Shown: piece after piece, positions 39,001 through 51,600 of the stretch | How positions within the stretch are numbered: the stretch's first letter is position 1 | Layout: every line of letters begins with the position of its first letter | Assembly: GCA_938036875.1 (NCBI GenBank) | Contig: CALHVX010000029.1 | Coordinates: forward strand, 27,681 to 91,680 | Source: an uncultured Pseudomonadales bacterium | GTDB lineage: Bacteria; Pseudomonadota; Gammaproteobacteria; Pseudomonadales; Azotimanducaceae | DNA length: 64,000 nt | Reading direction: 5' to 3' | Translations under genes and position numbers: made by a program | The notes under the pieces: generated by a model | Databases searched by the model: none | What the model was told of the DNA's origin: nothing | Seen by the model: only the letters and a program-made list of their open reading frames with translations

Positions 39001-39488
39001 GCACCACCACCGGAGTTGAGCGGTGCAGCTTCATCCAGCCCGGGCAAACTTGGTGCCGCGGGTTTGGGCGCTTGGGTCTCCATCTCTGCTAGCTCTGGTG
39101 GCATGTAGTTCTCATCGTGTTTTGCTAGCACCTCTTGCGCCACCAACGTGCGGCTAGCATCTAACTTACCCTGGACCAAGATGCCCTGCCCCTCTCGAAA
39201 CAGATCGGGCAAAATACCAGCATAAAGCACCCGAAACTCGGAGCCAGCGTGATCGGTCACCACAAACTCCACCTCTAGATTCTGACCTCTGACCACACTT
39301 CCGTCTTTGACCATGCCGCCAGCACGAATCAATCGATCCACTGGCGCCTCGCCATTCACCACCTTGTCCGGTGGGTAAAATAGGTTCAGGTTTTCATTCA
39401 GGGCAAGCAGCACCAGGCCGACGGTGATACCAACGCCTGCCAACAAAAACAGCACTAAAAATAGGCGTGATTTACGTTTTGGGTGCAT
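38997..39488 (-). CDS. ccmE: Periplasmic heme chaperone CcmE
   Basis: Carries heme covalently from CcmC to CcmF. A basic start and one membrane helix ([10 protein letters not shown] then [10 protein letters not shown]) lead to an OB-fold domain. The heme-binding His124 and Tyr128 are in [12 protein letters not shown], the conserved H-x-x-x-Y. ATG at 39488 is used because it matches the family N-terminus; a GTG at 39494 would add two residues. The Pro/Ala tail is flexible. Confidence 0.95.
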   Translation of the reverse strand: MHPKRKSRLFLVLFLLAGVGITVGLVLLALNENLNLFYPPDKVVNGEAPVDRLIRAGGMVKDGSVVRGQNLEVEFVVTDHAGSEFRVLYAGILPDLFREGQGILVQGKLDASRTLVAQEVLAKHDENYMPPELAEMETQAPKPAAPSLPGLDEAAPLNSGGGA

Positions 39489-39569
39489 TGCCACGATCTT
39501 TGCTCATCCTCTTGTATTCAATCTTGGGTAGCTAAACCCAAGCACTCATTTTTGACGTTGCTGCCTTGC

Positions 39570-39743
39570 TTATTTGGCCTGAGGCTCAGCACTAAGCCGC
39601 TGGGCACGCGCGCGCGCCTGGCGAACAAAGGCTCGCCTAGCAGAACGGACCCGCCAAACCAACAACCCAATAACCAAAAAACTCAAACCGTAGCTTAACC
39701 AAACGTAGAGTCCGTGACCGCCCATGGCAAAAAATTCCTGCAT
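39570..39743 (-). CDS. ccmD: Heme exporter accessory protein CcmD
   Basis: A 57-residue single-pass membrane peptide that helps release holo-CcmE from CcmABC. It starts MQEFFAMGGHGLYVWLSYG, closely like the E. coli segment EFFAMGGYAFFVW, followed by one membrane helix and a basic cytoplasmic tail (RSARRAFVRQARARAQ). The frame is open further upstream into the ccmC end, but the family match fixes the start at 39743. Confidence 0.9.
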   Translation of the reverse strand: MQEFFAMGGHGLYVWLSYGLSFLVIGLLVWRVRSARRAFVRQARARAQRLSAEPQAK

Positions 39744-39757
39744 GCTTGTCACTTGCG

Positions 39758-40522
39758 CTATACCGCCTGGGGTTGTTGAGGTAACGGTTGCTGCAACTGT
39801 TGCTGCACCCACTGGGTCTTTTCTTCACGCCGCAGAATTTCCAACCGCAAAGACGCCAACAGCACGTAAGCATACAAACAATAGAAACCTATGATGTTCA
39901 CAAACAATGGCAAGTACATCTCGCTCGGCATGGTTGGGCCGGTTAGCAAGTTGGAGCTCGGCTGATGCAGGGTCAGCCACCAGTCCACCGAGTACTTGAT
40001 GATGGGGATGTTCACCAACCCAACAATGGCCAGCACCGCACAAGCACGCCCAGCAGCATCCGCTCTGGGGATGGCTTCACGCAAGGCATAAAGCCCAAAG
40101 AATAGGAACAGTTGGACCAGCATAGACACAATGCGGGCGTCCCAAACCCACCAAGTCCCCCAGGTTGGCTTACCCCAAATAGCGCCGGTCACCAAGGCTA
40201 AAGCGGTCATCCAAAGCCCAAACGGGACGGCGCAAGCCAACACCATATCGGCCAGCTTCATGCGCCACACCAACAAGATGACCCCGGCAACCCCTAAGGT
40301 CATGTAGACGGACTGTGCCAAAATGGCCGTTGGCACATGGATGTACATAATTCGGTAGCTATTGCCCTGCTGGTAGTCTTCCGGCGCAATGGCTAATGCC
40401 CAAACACAACCAACCGCTAGCAGCAGCGCAGCTGCTACACCAAACCCCGTTGTCCAAGGTCCGCTCAGCTCATAAAACCAGCGTGGTGATCCCAATTTAT
40501 GCCACAGAGTTTTGAGGCTCAT
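39758..40522 (-). CDS. ccmC: Heme transport protein CcmC
   Basis: Six-helix inner-membrane protein that loads heme onto CcmE. The 254 residues include the WWD motif [16 protein letters not shown] and the conserved HVPTA segment before it. The C-terminal tail is Gln-rich. It lies 14 bases before ccmD and 107 bases after ccmB, the largest gap in the operon. Confidence 0.95.
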   Translation of the reverse strand: MSLKTLWHKLGSPRWFYELSGPWTTGFGVAAALLLAVGCVWALAIAPEDYQQGNSYRIMYIHVPTAILAQSVYMTLGVAGVILLVWRMKLADMVLACAVPFGLWMTALALVTGAIWGKPTWGTWWVWDARIVSMLVQLFLFFGLYALREAIPRADAAGRACAVLAIVGLVNIPIIKYSVDWWLTLHQPSSNLLTGPTMPSEMYLPLFVNIIGFYCLYAYVLLASLRLEILRREEKTQWVQQQLQQPLPQQPQAV

Positions 40523-40629
40523 CGTCTCTCTCGTTCTCGCTATACCGTTGCTGGATCTAGTGCGAATCCGTCCGCAGGGGGCACCAAGCCCAATTGAAAC
40601 TCAACCTTCAATTCAAAGTTCATTTCACA

Positions 40630-41361
40630 CTACTGCTCTACGCTGATGCGCAACGCCGCTAAGGTAGCCAGCGGAGCCAAGGTTAGCGCGAGCATAGTGA
40701 TACTGGCCAACCAATATATCTGAGCACTGGTCGAGAAACCGGCCATATTTTCCAAGACCGCACTAGCGCCAAAGATCAGTACCGGCAAGTAGAGTGGCAG
40801 TACCAAGACCGCTAGCAAGACCCCACCGCGCCCCAACCCTACTGTCAGCGCTGCCCCCACTGAGCCCAGAAGGCTTAACGCGGGTGTGCCCAACAACAAG
40901 GTAATAAACAAAAAACCTGCCTGGTCTGGGCTTAAAAAAAGCGCCAGCCCCGCCAAAGGTGCAACCAGACACAACCACAACCCTGCCTGCAACCAGTGCG
41001 CCAATATCTTGCCTAAGACCGCCAAAAAGCCCGGCCTCGCTAGCAGCACCAATTGCTCTAGCGAGCCATCCTCAAAATCTCGCCGATAGAGGTTTTCCAA
41101 TGACAGCAAATTCGCCAACAGCACTAACACCCAGATGACAACCGGGGCGAACTCCGCCAGCACCTCGCGCTCACCACGTAGCCCTACCGCAAACAGCATG
41201 ACACCCAAAGCAAAGAACATGAGCGGGTTAACCACATCTGCCGGCGAGCGCACCAAAATGCGCAACTCTCTGCCTAGCTGCGATCTCAGTAGACGTTTCG
41301 ACAAGCCCTGAGAACCTTGGTTCAAGTTAAGGCTTAAGTTCCGCTCCGATTGCCCGCTCAT
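40630..41361 (-). CDS. ccmB: Heme exporter membrane subunit CcmB
   Basis: Permease partner of CcmA in the ATP-driven step that frees holo-CcmE. The 243 residues have about six membrane helices and the family segment RDFEDGSLEQLVLL after the first pair. The N-terminal about 20 residues are hydrophilic. Its ATG overlaps the ccmA stop by four bases. Confidence 0.93.
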   Translation of the reverse strand: MSGQSERNLSLNLNQGSQGLSKRLLRSQLGRELRILVRSPADVVNPLMFFALGVMLFAVGLRGEREVLAEFAPVVIWVLVLLANLLSLENLYRRDFEDGSLEQLVLLARPGFLAVLGKILAHWLQAGLWLCLVAPLAGLALFLSPDQAGFLFITLLLGTPALSLLGSVGAALTVGLGRGGVLLAVLVLPLYLPVLIFGASAVLENMAGFSTSAQIYWLASITMLALTLAPLATLAALRISVEQ

Positions 41362-41996
41362 CTGGACTCACCTAGGGTCAAGGTTCGCTTGCCAGCTAAG
41401 CCCAACGCCTGGTGGGTTGCACAGAGCACCGCTCCGCCATTGTCGAGGTGTTCCTGCAACAAGCGATCGACCAACTGCTGCCCATTGGTATCCAGCGCAG
41501 TATAAGGCTCATCCAGCAACCACAAGCCCGTTGGCACTAACAACAGCCTCGCCAGCGCCACCCGACGTTGCTGCCCGGCCGAAAGCTGCGCCACGGTAAC
41601 CGGTGCATAGCCGGTCAATCCAACGCGCTCCAACAACGCCTCAATCTGCATCGGTTGCAGCTCAACCCCACTTAGCGCGCCGTACCAAAGCAAGTTTTCT
41701 TGGGCTGATAGCAAGGCGTTAAGCGCCAGCCGATGCCCAAAGTAAACACTGTTAGGACAGTGAATAGCGCCATCAAATTCAGGGTACAAGCCGGCGATAC
41801 AGCGTAACAAGGTGGATTTACCGGAACCGTTAGAACCCAACAACTCGCAAGCCTCCCCACTTTGCAGCGCAAGCTCCAAATCCGTAAATAGCACTCGGCC
41901 ATCGCGCTCACAGCGCAAATTTTGGCAATGCAGCAAAGCGCTTTGCGCGCCGTTGTCGGGTTGGGTTTCGGCAGAGGTCAAAGGCAATCCCACCAA
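41358..41996 (-). CDS. ccmA: Heme exporter ATPase CcmA
   Basis: ABC ATPase of the CcmABCD complex. Walker A is GSNGSGKST (Lys60), the signature is LSAGQQRRVALARLL and Walker B is LWLLDEP. About 212 residues if started at TTG 41996; GTG at 41993 or a later codon is possible and no clear ribosome site was found. It is the first gene of the ccm operon and 46 bases downstream of ppnN, so it may also be read from that promoter. Confidence 0.93.
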   Translation of the reverse strand: MVGLPLTSAETQPDNGAQSALLHCQNLRCERDGRVLFTDLELALQSGEACELLGSNGSGKSTLLRCIAGLYPEFDGAIHCPNSVYFGHRLALNALLSAQENLLWYGALSGVELQPMQIEALLERVGLTGYAPVTVAQLSAGQQRRVALARLLLVPTGLWLLDEPYTALDTNGQQLVDRLLQEHLDNGGAVLCATHQALGLAGKRTLTLGESR

Positions 41997-42042
41997 ATAA
42001 AAGCGCAGTCTGGTTCTAGACGGCTAAAACAACCGATGTGGT

Positions 42043-43437
42043 TCAGACCGAGACCACACGGTAACAAGGTTCATACTGCTCGCTGGCCAACTTCATGCGA
42101 CCTTGCGCCACAAAACTGCGTAGCAGCTCGTCCAACGCTGCACTTAGCTCGCCTTCGCAATGCAAGGTGAAGGGGCCGTCTCGCTCGATCAACCGAATCC
42201 CGTCTTCTTTGACGTTACCGGCCACAATCGCAGAAAAGGCTTGGCGCAATTGTACCGCAAGATCATGCACTTCTAAGTGGCGACTTAACCTGAGGTTGGC
42301 CACACTTTCGTGGGTTGCGTGGAAGGGTTGCTGATGCGCCTCTGGAATTGTAAGCAGCCAGTTAAAGTAAAAGGCATCGCCATCGCGTCGACGTTGACGC
42401 TTAACTTTACGCAAAGCGGTACCTATATATCGGCCAACGGCAGCAGCGTCATCGATAATAATTTCGTACTTCGCTTGGGCTTCGGGTCCTAGGGTACTGC
42501 CCAAGAACGCATCCAGCTGCTCAAAGTAGGCGGCGCTACTTTTTGGCCCGGTGAATACTAGCGGCAATTGCTGGCGCTCGTTCGCCGGATCTAACAACAC
42601 ACCCAGCAGGTACAGTATTTCTTCAGCCGTGCCCGCACCACCGGGAAAAACCACAATGCCATGACCCAACCGCACAAAAGCTTCAAGCCGCTTTTCGATG
42701 TCGGGCAGAATCACTAGATGATTCACCATGGGGTTAGGCGGCTCAGCAGCAATGATGCCAGGCTCAGTTAAGCCGATGTAACGGGCACCGGTAACTCGCT
42801 GCTTCGCGTGACCGACCGCTGCTCCCTTCATCGGGCCTTTCATTGCGCCTGGACCACAACCCGTGCAGATATCCAACCCACGTAAACCCAGATGGTAACC
42901 AACCAGCTTGGTGTAATCGTACTCATGACGCGCAATGGAGTGTCCGCCCCAGCACACAACCAAATTAGGCGTTAGATCCGGGTTCAGCAAACGCGCTTGC
43001 TTCAAGATATGAAACACTGCATCGGTTATTCCATCGCTATCGGTTAGGTCAAAGCGCTGCCCGCTAGCGACCTCGGTACCGATGTAAACAATATCGCGTA
43101 GCACCGAGAATAAGTGCTGCCGAATGCCTTCAACCATACGCGCGTCCACAAAGGCGCTGGCCGGTGCATTGCGAATATTGAGCTTCAAACCGCGGGTTCG
43201 ACCGACGATTTCAATCGCAAAGCTCTTGTAGGTTTCAAAGATCTCCGCTGCGTCGTCTGATTCGCTGCCCGTATTGAGGACAGCTAAGGCACAGTTACGA
43301 AACAGCTGATACAAGGCTTCGGGCTTGTCCGAATCGGTCAGCGCCTCGACTTCGCGTTGGGACAACAACTCCAAGGTGCCACGTGGGCCGATTTGCACAT
43401 CACGAAGTGCGGGAGTTGCTGTCGGTGCTTTGCTCAT
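42043..43437 (-). CDS. ppnN: Nucleotide 5'-monophosphate nucleosidase PpnN
   Basis: LOG-family enzyme that splits purine and pyrimidine nucleoside monophosphates to free base and ribose 5-phosphate; the E. coli enzyme (YgdH) is stimulated by ppGpp. The 464 residues include the YgdH-like N-domain ([17 protein letters not shown]) and the catalytic motif [14 protein letters not shown] near residue 265. The ATG overlaps the stop of the upstream TonB receptor by ATGA, so it is translated with that gene, an unexpected partner. Confidence 0.93.
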   Translation of the reverse strand: MSKAPTATPALRDVQIGPRGTLELLSQREVEALTDSDKPEALYQLFRNCALAVLNTGSESDDAAEIFETYKSFAIEIVGRTRGLKLNIRNAPASAFVDARMVEGIRQHLFSVLRDIVYIGTEVASGQRFDLTDSDGITDAVFHILKQARLLNPDLTPNLVVCWGGHSIARHEYDYTKLVGYHLGLRGLDICTGCGPGAMKGPMKGAAVGHAKQRVTGARYIGLTEPGIIAAEPPNPMVNHLVILPDIEKRLEAFVRLGHGIVVFPGGAGTAEEILYLLGVLLDPANERQQLPLVFTGPKSSAAYFEQLDAFLGSTLGPEAQAKYEIIIDDAAAVGRYIGTALRKVKRQRRRDGDAFYFNWLLTIPEAHQQPFHATHESVANLRLSRHLEVHDLAVQLRQAFSAIVAGNVKEDGIRLIERDGPFTLHCEGELSAALDELLRSFVAQGRMKLASEQYEPCYRVVSV

Positions 43438-45536
43438 AGCTGTTGTCGAAACCCTAAGTAAAATTGTCTTGGCATGCCTGGAAAGTAGCGATAGCTACCA
43501 AACGCAAAGTCTGCCCTGTTTGCATACTCTTCATCGAGCAGGTTAACCACGCGCACAAAAATTTCGCTGCGCTTTGCTAGCTGCCAACCACCACGCCAAT
43601 TCACCAGCCAGTGCCCATCGTATTCGGCTGTGTTTGAAGCGTTCACAAAATGTTTGCCCACGTGGATCAACTCGAACTCTGATTCACCACGCTCACCGAC
43701 CGGTCGACGCCAATGCGCGCTACCTAACCAGCGCGGTGCGGTATCCACCATATTGCCGCGTTCAATAAGCTCACCACCCCCTAAGGGGCTATTGTAGTCG
43801 TAACGATGCCTCGCGTAGGTTGCGGCGATGTCAAACTTGTTGCCCGCCCATTGTAACTGGGCGCCGGCTTCAATACCCACAGATTCCGTTCGGCCGTTGT
43901 CTACGTTAAACCCATCCGAATCCCGAAAAATTAAGTTTTTTGAGCGTTGTCGAAAGGCCGCAACTTGCCAGTTCGGCATACGCACCCCAAGCTCCAGCGA
44001 GGTCAACCGTTCGCTATCGATATCGGCTAATGTTTGGCCATCTTGCAAGCGATACAGCTCGGTTGCTTGGGGCGCTCGAAAACCGGTGCCTACAGACAGG
44101 TAGGCGTGTCCTGCACCTAGCGTGCGCTCAACACCAAGACGACCGGCAAGATCGGTAAAGGTATCCTTGCTGTCCGCTGGACGGGTATAGCGACAACCAC
44201 CAAAGCCACAGACGGTGCCGTCATCTCGGGTGTTACCAACCAACGTCAAATTGTCGTAGTCATAACGCAAGCGTTCAACTCGCGCGCTATGGACCACACG
44301 CCAGCTGTCCGAAGCTTCCCAATCTAGATCGTAATAACCGGCAACCATCGTGCTGTCGATATCGTAGTCGTAGTGCAAACCAGAAGGTCGAGTAGCCACC
44401 AAGAAAGCGGAGCCGGAGATGGTCGGACCCGATTGAAACTCTCGTAACGAACCCTGCATCAATTCAGCCTGACCGCCAAAACGCATGGAGAGCCGTTCGC
44501 CCTCAACCTCGTAGCTGACTAAGGCGCCAGCACTGCTCTGCTCGTTTGTTTCCAAGGGTTGCCCTGGCAAAAAGTGCTGCAAAAATGCCATTTGCGAGCG
44601 TCGCGCGTAAGGCGTGATGGTCCAAGCACCGCGTTGCCAATGGCTCGCTAACCGCAATGCCCATGCATCTCTATAGGCCTCAGGGTTTGGGTTGCTGTCT
44701 TGAAGATCGCTATCTTCGTAGGCTTCAAAACCCCGGACAAAACCGCCGGTTTCTTGGTTTAGCAAAGACGCGCTGAAAGTATTGGTCACCTCCCAGCCAG
44801 CCCACTGTGCTTGGTGCACAACGCTGAGCTTTTGCTGTCCATAGCCGGTGTCGTCACGGTAACCATTCGAATGTGTGCTTTGCAGGTTGATCCCTAAACG
44901 CTGATCACCGATGTCCGTTGCGACCCGCAAGTCACCGCGAACATAGTCGTACGGACCACCTTCTATACTGATGCTGGAGTTAGGCGCAATGCCGCTCACC
45001 ACGTTGATCGCGCCACGCAGCGCATTGCCGCCTAGCACAGCACTAGCTGGACCACGCCACACCTCGATCGCCGCCGCTTGCTCGGTGTTGACCTCAAACA
45101 GATTGTTGACGTTGCAGAACCCGGACGGTCGGATCGGCACTGAGTTCTCGGCGAATAGGAAAGCGCCACAAGCACCGGAGCCGGTCAGCACCGCCGAGCG
45201 AATCGCCGTGAGCTGCTCCTGACCCGAGCCTCTAGACACCCAAACGCCAGGCACCCGTACCAAGGCTTCGTTGGCATGGGTTGCACCGGTTCGGGCAAGC
45301 GTGGTGCCAGGCAGTAACTGATAGCTGCCTAAGCTATCTAGACGCGGCCCTAGGGTGCGGTTTGCCGCCACCACCACTTCTTCTATAAGTGCATCGTTTG
45401 CTGCTACCGCTCGTTCTACAGCCCAACTTGGGCTAAGCGGCGCCAACAGGCCAAGCACCGCCAAACCGACGGAAATAGGCCAGATACTGACACCTTTGGA
45501 AACAATCCTAGTACTTGCAGTGGAACGACTTAACAT
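43434..45536 (-). CDS. TonB-dependent outer-membrane receptor
   Basis: A 700-residue receptor for active uptake across the outer membrane. It has a signal peptide, the TonB-box-like IEEVVVAAN (residues 51-59), a plug domain with [15 protein letters not shown] and [23 protein letters not shown], and a beta-barrel ending FYLGFRQQL. The plug carries two Cys (Cys123 and Cys141) that may form a disulfide. The ligand is unknown: siderophore, cobalamin and others remain possible. No cobalamin riboswitch fits in the 103-bp gap upstream. It is coupled to ppnN. Confidence 0.92.
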   Translation of the reverse strand: MLSRSTASTRIVSKGVSIWPISVGLAVLGLLAPLSPSWAVERAVAANDALIEEVVVAANRTLGPRLDSLGSYQLLPGTTLARTGATHANEALVRVPGVWVSRGSGQEQLTAIRSAVLTGSGACGAFLFAENSVPIRPSGFCNVNNLFEVNTEQAAAIEVWRGPASAVLGGNALRGAINVVSGIAPNSSISIEGGPYDYVRGDLRVATDIGDQRLGINLQSTHSNGYRDDTGYGQQKLSVVHQAQWAGWEVTNTFSASLLNQETGGFVRGFEAYEDSDLQDSNPNPEAYRDAWALRLASHWQRGAWTITPYARRSQMAFLQHFLPGQPLETNEQSSAGALVSYEVEGERLSMRFGGQAELMQGSLREFQSGPTISGSAFLVATRPSGLHYDYDIDSTMVAGYYDLDWEASDSWRVVHSARVERLRYDYDNLTLVGNTRDDGTVCGFGGCRYTRPADSKDTFTDLAGRLGVERTLGAGHAYLSVGTGFRAPQATELYRLQDGQTLADIDSERLTSLELGVRMPNWQVAAFRQRSKNLIFRDSDGFNVDNGRTESVGIEAGAQLQWAGNKFDIAATYARHRYDYNSPLGGGELIERGNMVDTAPRWLGSAHWRRPVGERGESEFELIHVGKHFVNASNTAEYDGHWLVNWRGGWQLAKRSEIFVRVVNLLDEEYANRADFAFGSYRYFPGMPRQFYLGFRQQL

Positions 45537-45639
45537 GTGTGTGCCGGTGGATTAAAACGGCGCAGACCATAGCTTAGATACCGATCAGCGGCAACAAAGA
45601 GGCCTTGCGCGAGCTGCGCAAACCCAGTGTTCGTGGGGC

Positions 45640-48600
45640 CTAGCGCCTATGATCGGCTTGCGCACCGGCAAAAGTATTGGTTGCAACCGGGGTTGGATGC
45701 TGTGCGACGCCAACAAAGCCAAGGAAGCGGCGCATCAGGTCTTGATCCAAGCGCAACCGCACCTTTAAGTACCAGCCTTGGGAGGTATATTCGGCGGCAC
45801 TAAAGTCTTCATCGCTAAAGCCGACAACGTTGTAACCCAGGCTGGTCCAAGTTCGATCAAACAGCGCCAAACCTACAGACACACCCGCTGAATACTGTTG
45901 GGTTTTGCTGCCAAAAGAGCGCAGAACTGACGCTTGCGCACCCACATCCCAGCGCTTGCCAAAGTCATGCCGATATTCAAGGCCAAGCAAACCGGTAAAG
46001 GAATCGTATTCGGCACCATCAAAATTGCTCATCACGTACTTCAAGCCCGCTTTGATGCTGAGTTGGTCACGGTCATTGGGACGATAGTTGGCATTGAAGT
46101 TATCCACCCACTTACGGGTTCGGGTATCAAAACCTGCCGCACCCCCACCAGAAAGCAAGGTTTCTTGGCGCAAGTCCAAGCGGTTGAGAAACAACCAATC
46201 TTTGTCTATTGGCCGCCAAGCCAAACCAAGACGTGCATCGACCGTATCGCGCGAATCGCCGTTTGTTAGCTCTTCATTGAGTACCGCAGCGCTTGCACTA
46301 ACGATCTTGCCATCCGCCAGCTGACGGTTCGCCCCAAGCAACAGGTTCCACTTGTCTGATAGGTCACCTGCATGAAATTCTAAACGCGACATCAAGTCCC
46401 AGCTATCTCGTCGATAGGTTGCCCCCATAAAGGCTGCCGTGAAATCTTGGTCAAAGGAACCGGATGCTGTGGGGTTGGTTGGTCGGAACGACAGCTGGCT
46501 GGGATCATCCGCTGCCTCTGACCGCTTTAGGGTTTGCACGCGATCCATACCAAAATCCAGCAACCAGCGCTCGTTCAACCGCCATTGTTGCAGCAGACCC
46601 GTTGTCGCAAACAAACGCTCACCATTTTCTGTGGTTTGGCGTGCCACATTGCTGACAAAATCTGCCCCAGACCAAGGTCGAGCCTTGAAACCCACTCGAG
46701 TGTCTTGGGTATCACGCTCATCCGACCAAGAAAACTCTTGCTCACCAATCAAAGCGAGGCGGTTGTTTAGATCGTACTGGGCGCCCAACACTGCGCGCGA
46801 CGGGTAGTCCGTATTTTCAGCGTTACCAAAGCTGACCTCGGTGTCGGCACGTAAGGTCAAACGATTTTCCAGCAAGCGGCGTGACACGCCCGCGGTTACT
46901 TGGGTGGCATCACGCTCGTTCGAGCGAGCATTCGACCCCGCAGCTGCCGGTTCTACTGTCTCTTCTTGCACCGCACGAAGCCCTAATGCGTAGCGCGTTG
47001 GTCCTGCTGCATATTGGGCCTCTACCCCAACCACTTGACGCTCGGTGTCTTGATCCAAATCTTCTTGCGCAAAAGCTTCGGCGCGAACACTCAACTTGGC
47101 ATTCACTTGATATTCACCTTCGATACCATAAGTGCGAGCACCCACCCCGATAGCCGCCTGCTGACCCAATCCGAAATTGGATTCCTGATGACGCAAGTAG
47201 GCACGACCCGCAACGCGCTCGCCCTGGTGCAGCAATTCAAGGCGATAAGCCTCACCACTGGCATCGGATCCGCCGGCCCCTTGCTTTGAATCCGTGCTCG
47301 CCAGCTCCGCTTCAACGCGCGTACCCGGCCGGAACTCCCAACGGGCATCGATCCCCATGAGCTCACCACCGGCATTGCGATTGTCGTCTTTAACGTAGGT
47401 GATCGCCACTTCACTGTCTTGGTCATCCAAGCGATAGGCAACGCGTGCACCGGCCACTAACTCCTCGTTGCCCGAGGCCTCTTCTACTTCATACTGCGCT
47501 TCAATATAGATTGGGTTGAACTGCTCATCTTGGCTAAAGACTGGCTGCTTGAAAAGCAAAGTTCCGCGCTGGTAATCAATGCTGTAGTCCCGATAACGGA
47601 CCAAGGTCGTGCTGCTCTCGATTTCTTGCGGGCGGAAGCGATTGCGTACAACAATGGCGATGCGCTCGCTGTTAATAAGCAGCGAGCCGGTGCTCAAGCG
47701 ATAGATGCCCGAGGTACCATCACCTCTTAGCTCATCACGAACCAAACGTTGCGACGTTTCCGCTGCAAAACCCTGCAGCTGCCAACGGCGACCGTGGTGA
47801 CCAACCTGAAGCCCGGTAACCGTTCGTGCATAACGGGTGTACTCCGTTCGGTCAAAGCCGGTATCAAAGTCGCCAAACAAACCGGCAAACTGACGACGCT
47901 CTAGCTTGAGGTACAGCTTACGCTGGCTCTGCGCATCGTAACGTTGCTCGGTACCGTCACCGTACAAGGTATAGAACCGGTTCGGGTCAATCTGCTGACG
48001 AATCTGTCCCTGCACCTCTTTGTCTGTGTCATAAGCGGCCGTTAGCAACCACTCCCCTTTGACCATACCTTTGGCATAGAACGCGATTCGACCATCGGTT
48101 AACGCGTTATCCGCCAAGTCAGCATTGGGTAGAAGGACATCGTCTGCATCACTGCTATTGCTAGAGAAGGTGCCTTCGGCCAAACCCACCAGTATCCAAT
48201 CGCGCTGGCCAGGCACAATACGTGCGCGCAACGAGTCACGACGATGCTCATCAAACTCAAAGCGCAGTGTGAGCTCACCGGTTTCGCTGGTCGGCTCTAG
48301 TTGAATATAGGCAATACCGTTGTTGCGTACCCGATAACGCTGCACCCCAGCTTGCCCGGCATTTTCGAGCAAACCCAGCAACCGTGCTTCGTTCAGCGCC
48401 GCGAAGTTGCCTTCCAGCGCGTACTCGCCGGTCAGACCCGGCCGTGCTGGACGCCCAGTTCGGTCGAACAAGCGCACAGCAACCATGGGCGGCGTAATAC
48501 CGTCTGCCACCAGATATGACAGCTCAGGTAGAAACTCTGCGCGTACCGGCGCACTACCAAAAGTCACCTCGCGGGAAAGTGCGGGCACAGATTCAGGTGT

Positions 48601-51600
48601 CGAGCTGCGATCCACTGGTGCAGCACCGCTTGCCGCTGAGGCATCCGATGGTAAAGAGGCGGTCAGCGTAGAGGTCGCTTCGGAGATACTAACGTTGCGC
48701 CAATGAGATACCGCAAGCGAACGCTCCGCATCAACTACTGTGCCCTCATAGCTAATGGGGTTGACCAATACGCCATCCACAACCAAGGCTGGGCGCTGCC
48801 CCTGGGGATGTACAACAGCCACTGCAATGGACGGCATACGCGGGTTGTGATCTGTTGGCGGCCAAGCCATCGCAAATTTGGCCGGCTGTTGTCGCAACCA
48901 GGCCAGATCAAACTCAGGGGCTGGCTGACCCACAATTTCTGGCAGCACATAGGCGGGTGCAGCCTCTTTGGGTTGCGCACCACTAACCTCCATATAGGCG
49001 TAGCCGGTGTCGGTGTGAATACCATCGCTGCCCGGCTCAAAGGCACCGCTGCGCGCCCCTAAGGTTTGCTCTACGGTGCCGTCGACAGAGGTGTCGGCTG
49101 CTTTGTTGGCTGATCGAGAGGTCCGTTGCTCGGCGCTACTGCTGCGCCCGCTGCTTGCTAACGGAGCAACGCTAGTCCGCGGCTTTGGTCCTTTGGCCAC
49201 GCCAAGCTTTGCAATGGTGACATCAACTAATGAGTCCGGCCAATCCACGCGCAACCGACTGGTCAGCAGAGGCGTTCGCTGCTTCTCGCCTAGTACTTTG
49301 AGTGCTGTTAGCGCCTTAACTTCTAGGGCACCCGTTGTATCTATTACCCCCACATCGAAACTAACCTGATAAGCCAATTCTGAGACCTGCTCACCTTTGG
49401 CTTGTGGCTTTAACAAAACATCCGAGTCTGGAAGCAAAAAGGTTAAAGCGCCAATTGCAGCACCGCTTGGGTCCGCAACGACTTGACCATTTAGCTTAGC
49501 GCTGCCCGGAACATAACGCATCCCAGCGTCCAGCATAAAGGTGGTCTTGGCATCCGTGATGCCCTTAGCGTTACCTACCAGCTCATAGCGATAGGTAATG
49601 TAGCCAGCGTCAGCTCGTGCACGCAGCCGAGATTGAAGTTGCAGCGCATCGGGTGTGCGTTTGGCCACGTAAAAGTTCTCGCGCCAAATGGTGCCAGCCT
49701 GAACATCAACAAAACTCGCGTATGCTGTGCCCGTGCGTCGTGAATCTTCCTCGCAAGAAAGCAGCTCGTACTCTTGGGGCAGGCTGCTAGCATCCAACTG
49801 CAAAACGTGGCTGCCGGGCATGATGCCTTCGAAGTGAAACTTACCTTCTTTGTCGGTAATAACGTAGGTGCCATCTTCCAGCCAAACCCGAGCGTTCGCT
49901 AAACCTTTTGTCGCTTTAGGTTCATCGTCTTCGTCGACACATGCACCATCCAGCACGCGCCCCATTATGATGGCTTTGCTTTGTTGCAGGTCATCATGAA
50001 TTTGTACATCTGCTACGGCGGTGTTTACATCGCCTAAGCCCGTACCAAGCAAGCTTGCGGTGTTACGCGCGTTACCAAGTGGCGTTGCTGGGCTGACCTC
50101 GGTTACATAACGCAACTCGTGGGATTCACCTGGCGCCAAAGCCGCTAGTGCAATCTCCAGTTGCGCACCGTCAGCGGCTACTGTGAGCACATCCGTTTCT
50201 TGCGTCACCGGCGCATCATTTAGGCGCAGCGATCCAGCTTGATAGCGGAAACCGTAGGGTAATGCATCACGCAGTGCTAGCACCCCTGTGGGACCGGCTG
50301 TTGGCGCGTTATCAACGGTAATCAGGTATTGGACAAAATCACCAACCGCTGCACTTTCCGTGCTCGCAAGCTTGGTCACCACCAGCGCGCCGCTAGTTGG
50401 GTCGAGCGGTACATCAAAACCAATCGCATCAAACCCGTTAACCACAAAGCTGGCGCCACGCGAGCCGGCTTCTAGTACATAAGGACCGGTTAGCAAAGCA
50501 TTTAGCTCAGCATCAGACAGGGTTGAGGGGAACGCATAAGCATCGGTGCCAGCAACCTCTAAGCGGTATTCACCCGGTGCAATCACTGGGAACAAAAAGC
50601 TGCCCGGCGCAAAACTATAAGAAACCCCATTGGAATCTGTCGCTGAAGCCCCTGACACTAGGGTTGCGGGAAACGCCGTGACACCGTCGCTGGCGAACAC
50701 CGAACCCGTTGCCGGCAATCCCGTGCTCTGGTCAATGAGGGTAACGCTGATCCCATCAACGGGCGCTCCGTTAATGCTAGAAAACAGGGTGAAACCCGGA
50801 TCTAACAATGCCAGCGCGCTCGAGCTATCCGACGGTTGCGCCGGATCGACATAATCAACCCGCACTTGGGTACCCGCTGGAACCTGAAGACGGCAATCGT
50901 TGGGGCTCGCATTGGCTTCGGTAGAGGTGTTTAGGTAGCCAACAAAAATTCCGGTGCTGGCGCCCGTTTCTGTCAGCTCTAAACGCTCAAGCTCGGTAGA
51001 ACCACCCGCAACCGCCACCGGCGTCACATCAACAACCAGGGTATCCGGGGCAAAGGGGTCCAAATCTTGATCTAGATCCGTAACCCGCAGCAGCATTACC
51101 TCGCCGCGGCGGAAGCGAGAAGCGGCACGAAGCTGCACAGTCAACGGCGTGTTTAAGGTGCCTTGACTCAAGCTTTGCGCAGCAGGGCTTGGCGTAAAGT
51201 TTTGGCCATCAAAGCAGGCGGTAGAATTTAGCGTTTCAGCACTAGAATTTGGATCGCCAGGCGCCAACAACAACCACTCAACCTCACCGGGTGATGGTGT
51301 AACCGGCTGCAGGTCTAAAGGTACATCAACACGAACGGCTGGACCTACTGGTACCGCAAACGGGTTACCTCGCGAGCCCGGTCCTAGCGCGTAAGGTCCA
51401 CCAGGTAATACCTGTAAGGTGGCGTCTACGACGGCGCTTGGGAAGGTAAATCGATTCGGTGGCGTGATCACCAACCGATAGTTGCCTGGCGCAACAAAAG
51501 GAAAACGATAAGCGCCAGCAGCAAAATCGTAAACATTGCCGCCGGCATCAACAGTACTGCCACCGCTGATTAAGGTACTGGGATATGGCTGAACCCCATC

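Noticed and set aside
45605..45621. Terminator TTGCGC-GAGCT-GCGCAA after the giant gene
   Set aside because: A 6-bp stem exists but no T-run follows in the transcribed direction; left out of the annotation as too weak.
45537..45639. Cobalamin riboswitch upstream of the TonB receptor
   Set aside because: The gap is 103 bases, too short, and no B12-box sequence is present.
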